From positions 1-64,000 of the forward strand of contig CALMPF010000017.1 in assembly GCA_937871505.1 (NCBI GenBank): a stretch of 64,000 nt of DNA. The letters are read 5' to 3'. A program made the translations under genes and the position numbers. The notes under the pieces are model-generated. The model searched no databases and had not been told where the DNA came from. It saw only the letters and a program-made list of their open reading frames with translations. Positions 61,801 to 64,000 of this stretch are shown one piece after another. Position 1 is the stretch's first letter; each line of letters opens with the position of its first letter. Source of the stretch: an uncultured Planctomycetia bacterium (GTDB lineage: Bacteria; Planctomycetota; Phycisphaerae; Phycisphaerales; SM1A02).

Positions 61801-62006
61801 ATCAGGTCGATCGGTCGCAGCGCATCGACGCCGCGCAGCGCAGCGCCGAGCGCGCCATCGAGCAGGCGAACCTCCCTTCCCGCTACCACCCCCTGATGCG
61901 CCGCTACTTCGGGCGCGTCGATCGCGCCGTGGAGCGATCCGGAGCCGGCTCCGACGACGGCGGCGGGAGCACCACCGGCGGCTCCGCGAGGCCCGAGCGG
62001 CCGTGA
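58860..62006 (+). CDS. large DUF4175-like membrane protein with low-complexity repeats
   Basis: The 1048-residue protein has two hydrophobic helices at about 24-72, a third at about 137-158, and DRQLGLEDRVGTVLALD (about 85-101), a block I recall from DUF4175-type proteins. A helical region follows to about 330. Residues about 350-880 are Glu/Gln/Pro/Ala/Ser-rich low complexity, with an exact 30-bp tandem repeat and a 36-bp repeat. A more ordered C-terminus (about 930-1040) ends near the overlap with the next gene. The start is GTG at 58860. Together with the following VWA protein it looks like the membrane arm of a MoxR/VWA-type system, but the ATPase is not in this window. Confidence 0.75.
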   Translation: MPSTVVKLLETAQRRALIDAAIRGAGWGAAGGATASLTALALSRLIPLGWANEAILALLPLGVVAGAVAGALRAPRREAVASLLDRQLGLEDRVGTVLALDASALRVDAEFDGLIRRETEARAAGLHARDAVELRPGGGWLWTVGSAALLAAAFVWLPERAAVPAAAPEPHEVAALREAIRTDLEQATAEIARLRERPESPPDGGTVGSAAAPALDETITQERLDELRRLAAQLAQPASSPEELAAAREQAAAALESLADDAERRALEAQRIADRAAEQFASMVRREPPPQAGSLADALRGGRFSDAIDALRDLERSAAALDEAQRSELASYFRDLAAESEKGARDETVAGVESAPEMSTTEPAAPDRGDPAAADRAAAAGASPDGEGGASSPESAPSGTSEEPSERSPGAPPAGAGSEDRAAPDPSLADQGSPNGDSSERASSLDEASESASGAESGDAERARQDRTAPSAPGAGAPSADPKRPPTTPMSGALRDLADRLERGAPAEPADRAPTEPAESGASDPASSAGVAESSTESTGPDRESPSGGSAEATGAANEAGSAEQDAATQQSAERDRAESGDAGSSAAREPTQGAERDPTTSRPGAAEERPADVPRQPTAGRDEQQPKEGGTPETQQGQGQPQERQQGQGEPQERQQGQGQPQERQQGQGQPQERQQGASGEQCESPSGGASGAASECPQGGQSGAHEAAGAAPDSGAQRDGQAPESQHQAADGQDSSAGAQGGQPKANEAGAQGGQPKANEAGAQPSTSESGSEGECEGGTGASSAPGGAPSSGGAADPESGSASGGARRTPRPADAAGSPTGADASGGSDGPHSSAQPSLEQLLERAESARRSAAAERQSARNFRERADELGQRVSDAERQQRNRWSAAEARERAHAPPAGEAPPAGDPPAGASDARAGAGAGADALGNTRPRRPIFDEIVDLDLRSPKGSADRDAVTIAEWFDEPASGGLEEGAAQRNQVDRSQRIDAAQRSAERAIEQANLPSRYHPLMRRYFGRVDRAVERSGAGSDDGGGSTTGGSARPERP
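60771..60890 (+). repeat. 30-bp coding tandem repeat, four copies
   Basis: Copies at 60771, 60801, 60831 and 60861 are nearly identical at the DNA level. The first reads GGCCAAGGCC-AGCCGCAGGA-GCGGCAGCAG and encodes GQGQPQERQQ. The third-base identity suggests recent duplication. Protein residues 638-677. Confidence 0.9.
61077..61148 (+). repeat. 36-bp coding tandem repeat, two copies plus partial
   Basis: Units at 61077-61112 and 61113-61148 encode GAQGGQPKANEA, and a partial third copy follows. They lie in the same low-complexity part of the DUF4175-like protein. Confidence 0.85.
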
Positions 62007-64000
62007 GCCTGCGCTTCGAGGAGCCGGCGTGGCTCGTGCTCTTCGTCCCGGCGCTGCTGCTCGCCGCGCTCTCGGTGCTGCGCCTTCGCGGCGAGGAGCC
62101 GTTGCGCCTCGCGACGATCGTCGGGCTGCGGCTGCTCCTGATCACGGCGCTGGTCGCCGCGCTCGCCCGCCCGTCGATCGTGCGGAAGCTGGACGACCTC
62201 GCCGTCGTCGCGCTCGTCGACGTGAGCCAGTCCATCCGGCGCTTCGGCTTCGCCGGCTCCTCCGATGCGCCCTGGGCCGGCGCTGCCGAGGGCTCCCCGA
62301 GAGGCCGGTCCATGCTCGCGGAGATCCGCGACTGGATCAGGAGCGCTGCGGAGGCGCGCCGCCCGGACGACCGCATCGGGGTGGTCGTCTTCGACGGCGA
62401 GCCGACGATCGTCAGCGTGCCGCGGCGGGTGCGCGACCCGGTCGACGAGATCGACATCGTCTCCGCGGACGGCACCGACATCGGCGCCGCGCTCCGACTC
62501 GGCAGCGTCCTCTTTCCGTCCGACGCCAATCGACGGCTGCTCCTGGTCACCGACGGCAATGACACCGTCGGCGACGTGATGTCGGCCGTGCGCGAGGCGA
62601 CGATGACGCGGCGCGGGGTGATTCCCGTCGACGTGCTCCCGATCACCTACAGCATCGGCTCCGACGTCCAGGTGATCCGCGTCGAGGCGCCGCCGACCGG
62701 CCGCCCGGGACAGATCGTGCCCCTGCGCGTCCACCTCGAAGCCTCAGCACCGGTCGCCGGCGAGCTGCTGCTCTTCCGGGAGGGCCGCATCGTGGACCTC
62801 GACCCGGCATCGAGCTCGTCCGGGCGGCGCGTGACGGTTCCGGCGGGTCGCTCGGTCGAGGTGATCATGACCACGATCGACGACGCTCCGGTGACGCGCT
62901 TCGCGGTCGTCTTCGAGCCCGACGATCCCGCCGCCGACGCGATCGTCGAGAACAACCGCGCCGAGACGCTGACCACCAATCCCGGCACCGGCGCGGTGCT
63001 CCTGCTCCGCGGCCGCGGAGACGCGGCGGGCGCGAGCGACGACGGGCGGTTCGCGGCGCTGCTCCGCTCGCTCGGCCGCCCGGTGGTGGCAGGATCGCCG
63101 GAGTCGATGCCGGGCGACCTCCTCGCGCTCCAGGCGTTCGACCTCGTGGTGCTCGACAACGTCGGCGCGGCCGAGCTCGATCCCCACCGCCAGTCGATGC
63201 TCGTGGAATACGTCGAGCGTCTCGGCGGCGGGCTGCTCATGACCGGCGGGCGCAACGCCTTCGGCGCCGGCGGCTGGCGGGGCACGGTCGTCGAGCCGAT
63301 GCTCCCGGTCTCGCTCGAGCTGCCGCGCCGGCTCCAGAAGCCCCGCGCGGCGCTCGTCCTGGTGATCGACAAGAGCGGCTCGATGAGCTACCGGGTCGCG
63401 GGCACCCGGACGTCCCAGCAGGAGATCGCCAACGAAGCGGCCGCGCTGGCGATCGAATCGCTGGCGGCGCGCAGCTACGTCGGAGTGATCGCCTTCGACA
63501 CCTTCCCCCAGACGGTGGTCGACCTGACGGTCAACGAGAACCCCAAGGCGATCGCCGACTCGATCCGCATGATCTCGCCCGGCGGCGGCACCAACATCGC
63601 CGGCGCACTCGTCGCGGCCCACCAGATGATCCGCCGGGCCCCCGATGTCGACGAGCGCCGGATCGTCTTTCTGACCGACGGCGTGAGCCAGACGCAGCCG
63701 ATCGAGCAGGCGCTGCGCGATCTCGTCGCGGAGGGGATCACCCTCACGACCATCGGCGTCGGGGACCACGTCGACGAGGCGCTGCTTGAGCGCATGGCCC
63801 AGATCGGCGGAGGCGAGTTCCATCCGGTGCGCAATCCCCGCTCGCTGCCGCGGGTGATGGTCGACAGCGTCCAGATGTTCAACCAGCCGCTCCTCCGCGA
63901 AGTGCCCTTCCGCGCCGCCGCGATGCCGACGGGCGGCCGCCTGGCGCAGGCAGCGGACGGAGCCCCCGACCTTCGGGGGCTGGTGCTCACCTCGCCGCGC
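62003..64000 (+). CDS. membrane protein with two VWA domains and a glutamine-amidotransferase-like domain (3' truncated)
   Basis: 666 residues are visible, and the gene runs off the right edge. Two hydrophobic helices lie at about 8-28 and 38-56. A first VWA domain (about 68-190) has the metal site DVSQS at 73-77. After an Ig-like linker (about 215-320) a GATase1-like domain without a visible catalytic Cys covers about 330-445 (DLVVLDNVGAAEL, GGGLLMTGGRNAFGAGGW). A second VWA domain begins with DKSGS at 456-460. The start is GTG at 62003, overlapping the previous stop by 4 bases (GTGA). This architecture is typical of large BatA-like VWA proteins encoded near MoxR ATPases, whose targets are unknown. 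Confidence 0.85.
   Translation, partial: MSLRFEEPAWLVLFVPALLLAALSVLRLRGEEPLRLATIVGLRLLLITALVAALARPSIVRKLDDLAVVALVDVSQSIRRFGFAGSSDAPWAGAAEGSPRGRSMLAEIRDWIRSAAEARRPDDRIGVVVFDGEPTIVSVPRRVRDPVDEIDIVSADGTDIGAALRLGSVLFPSDANRRLLLVTDGNDTVGDVMSAVREATMTRRGVIPVDVLPITYSIGSDVQVIRVEAPPTGRPGQIVPLRVHLEASAPVAGELLLFREGRIVDLDPASSSSGRRVTVPAGRSVEVIMTTIDDAPVTRFAVVFEPDDPAADAIVENNRAETLTTNPGTGAVLLLRGRGDAAGASDDGRFAALLRSLGRPVVAGSPESMPGDLLALQAFDLVVLDNVGAAELDPHRQSMLVEYVERLGGGLLMTGGRNAFGAGGWRGTVVEPMLPVSLELPRRLQKPRAALVLVIDKSGSMSYRVAGTRTSQQEIANEAAALAIESLAARSYVGVIAFDTFPQTVVDLTVNENPKAIADSIRMISPGGGTNIAGALVAAHQMIRRAPDVDERRIVFLTDGVSQTQPIEQALRDLVAEGITLTTIGVGDHVDEALLERMAQIGGGEFHPVRNPRSLPRVMVDSVQMFNQPLLREVPFRAAAMPTGGRLAQAADGAPDLRGLVLTSPR

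Noticed and set aside
59770-62646. A minus-strand frame of 958 codons, Arg-rich
   Set aside because: Antisense to the low-complexity arm of the DUF4175-like gene. The repeats on the plus strand produce the long frame.

Overview
The window is very GC-rich and densely packed, with 46 protein genes that I can support. It looks like a chromosome segment of a Planctomycetota bacterium, most likely class Phycisphaerae. This is an inference from several signs: a fused lpxC-fabZ gene, two type II pseudopilin-like proteins of the planctomycete kind, a secreted metalloprotease ending in a dockerin-like repeat, a glycine-rich secreted protein with a Cys-rich tail of a type I associate with planctomycetes, and a sigma factor beside a membrane Ser/Thr kinase. 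No tRNA, rRNA, CRISPR array, transposon or phage gene was seen, and this reads as core chromosome.

Layout. 0.5-4.1 kb: a membrane coiled-coil protein, an LpxL-like acyltransferase, a lone receiver domain and a RidA protein. 4.1-5.6 kb: no gene, but a strong promoter candidate, many hairpins and a terminator-like hairpin. 5.6-7.6 kb: two paralogous pseudopilins. 7.8-11.5 kb: long NfeD, short NfeD and flotillin-like FloA. 11.7-15.6 kb: a glycosyltransferase with a flippase-like membrane protein, facing a YkgJ/RdgB pair. 15.7-24.7 kb: an envelope block with lpxD1 divergent from bamA, two ompH (skp) genes, lpxD2, lpxC-fabZ and lpxA. 24.8-31.2 kb: an acidic low-complexity protein, a 1533-residue PQQ-type beta-propeller protein and a WHy-type lipoprotein. 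31.2-38.7 kb: ppk1, a PTPS-III-type pterin enzyme, a phosphohexomutase, an FkbM methyltransferase, murD and a lipoprotein. 39.6-45.6 kb: ispF with free-Met-sulfoxide reductase, then an aspA-dcu-porin operon. 45.6-53.4 kb: a WaaE-like transferase, the metalloprotease, the glycine-rich protein, a hypothetical, a DinB protein and a methylisocitrate-lyase-type enzyme. 53.5-58.0 kb: a kinase/sigma/coiled-coil module. 58.4-64.0 kb: a small lipoprotein, then a DUF4175-like protein overlapping a double-VWA membrane protein that runs off the right edge.

How the genes fit together. The lipid A genes (lpxA, lpxC, two lpxD, lpxL), BamA, two Skp-like chaperones, a porin and a WaaE-like transferase imply a true LPS-bearing outer membrane. 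The aspA-dcu-porin operon forms a complete path for aspartate uptake, deamination and fumarate or succinate exchange. PTPS-III would supply folate synthesis without FolB.

The most striking global signal is regulatory. At least 16 genes carry a TAnnnT -10 hexamer only 5 to 11 bases before the start codon, so leaderless or near-leaderless mRNAs appear to be common here. The best candidates for something undescribed are that start-site architecture, the roughly 1.1 kb structured non-coding unit at 4368-5520, and the sigma/kinase/coiled-coil module at 53.5-58.0 kb.
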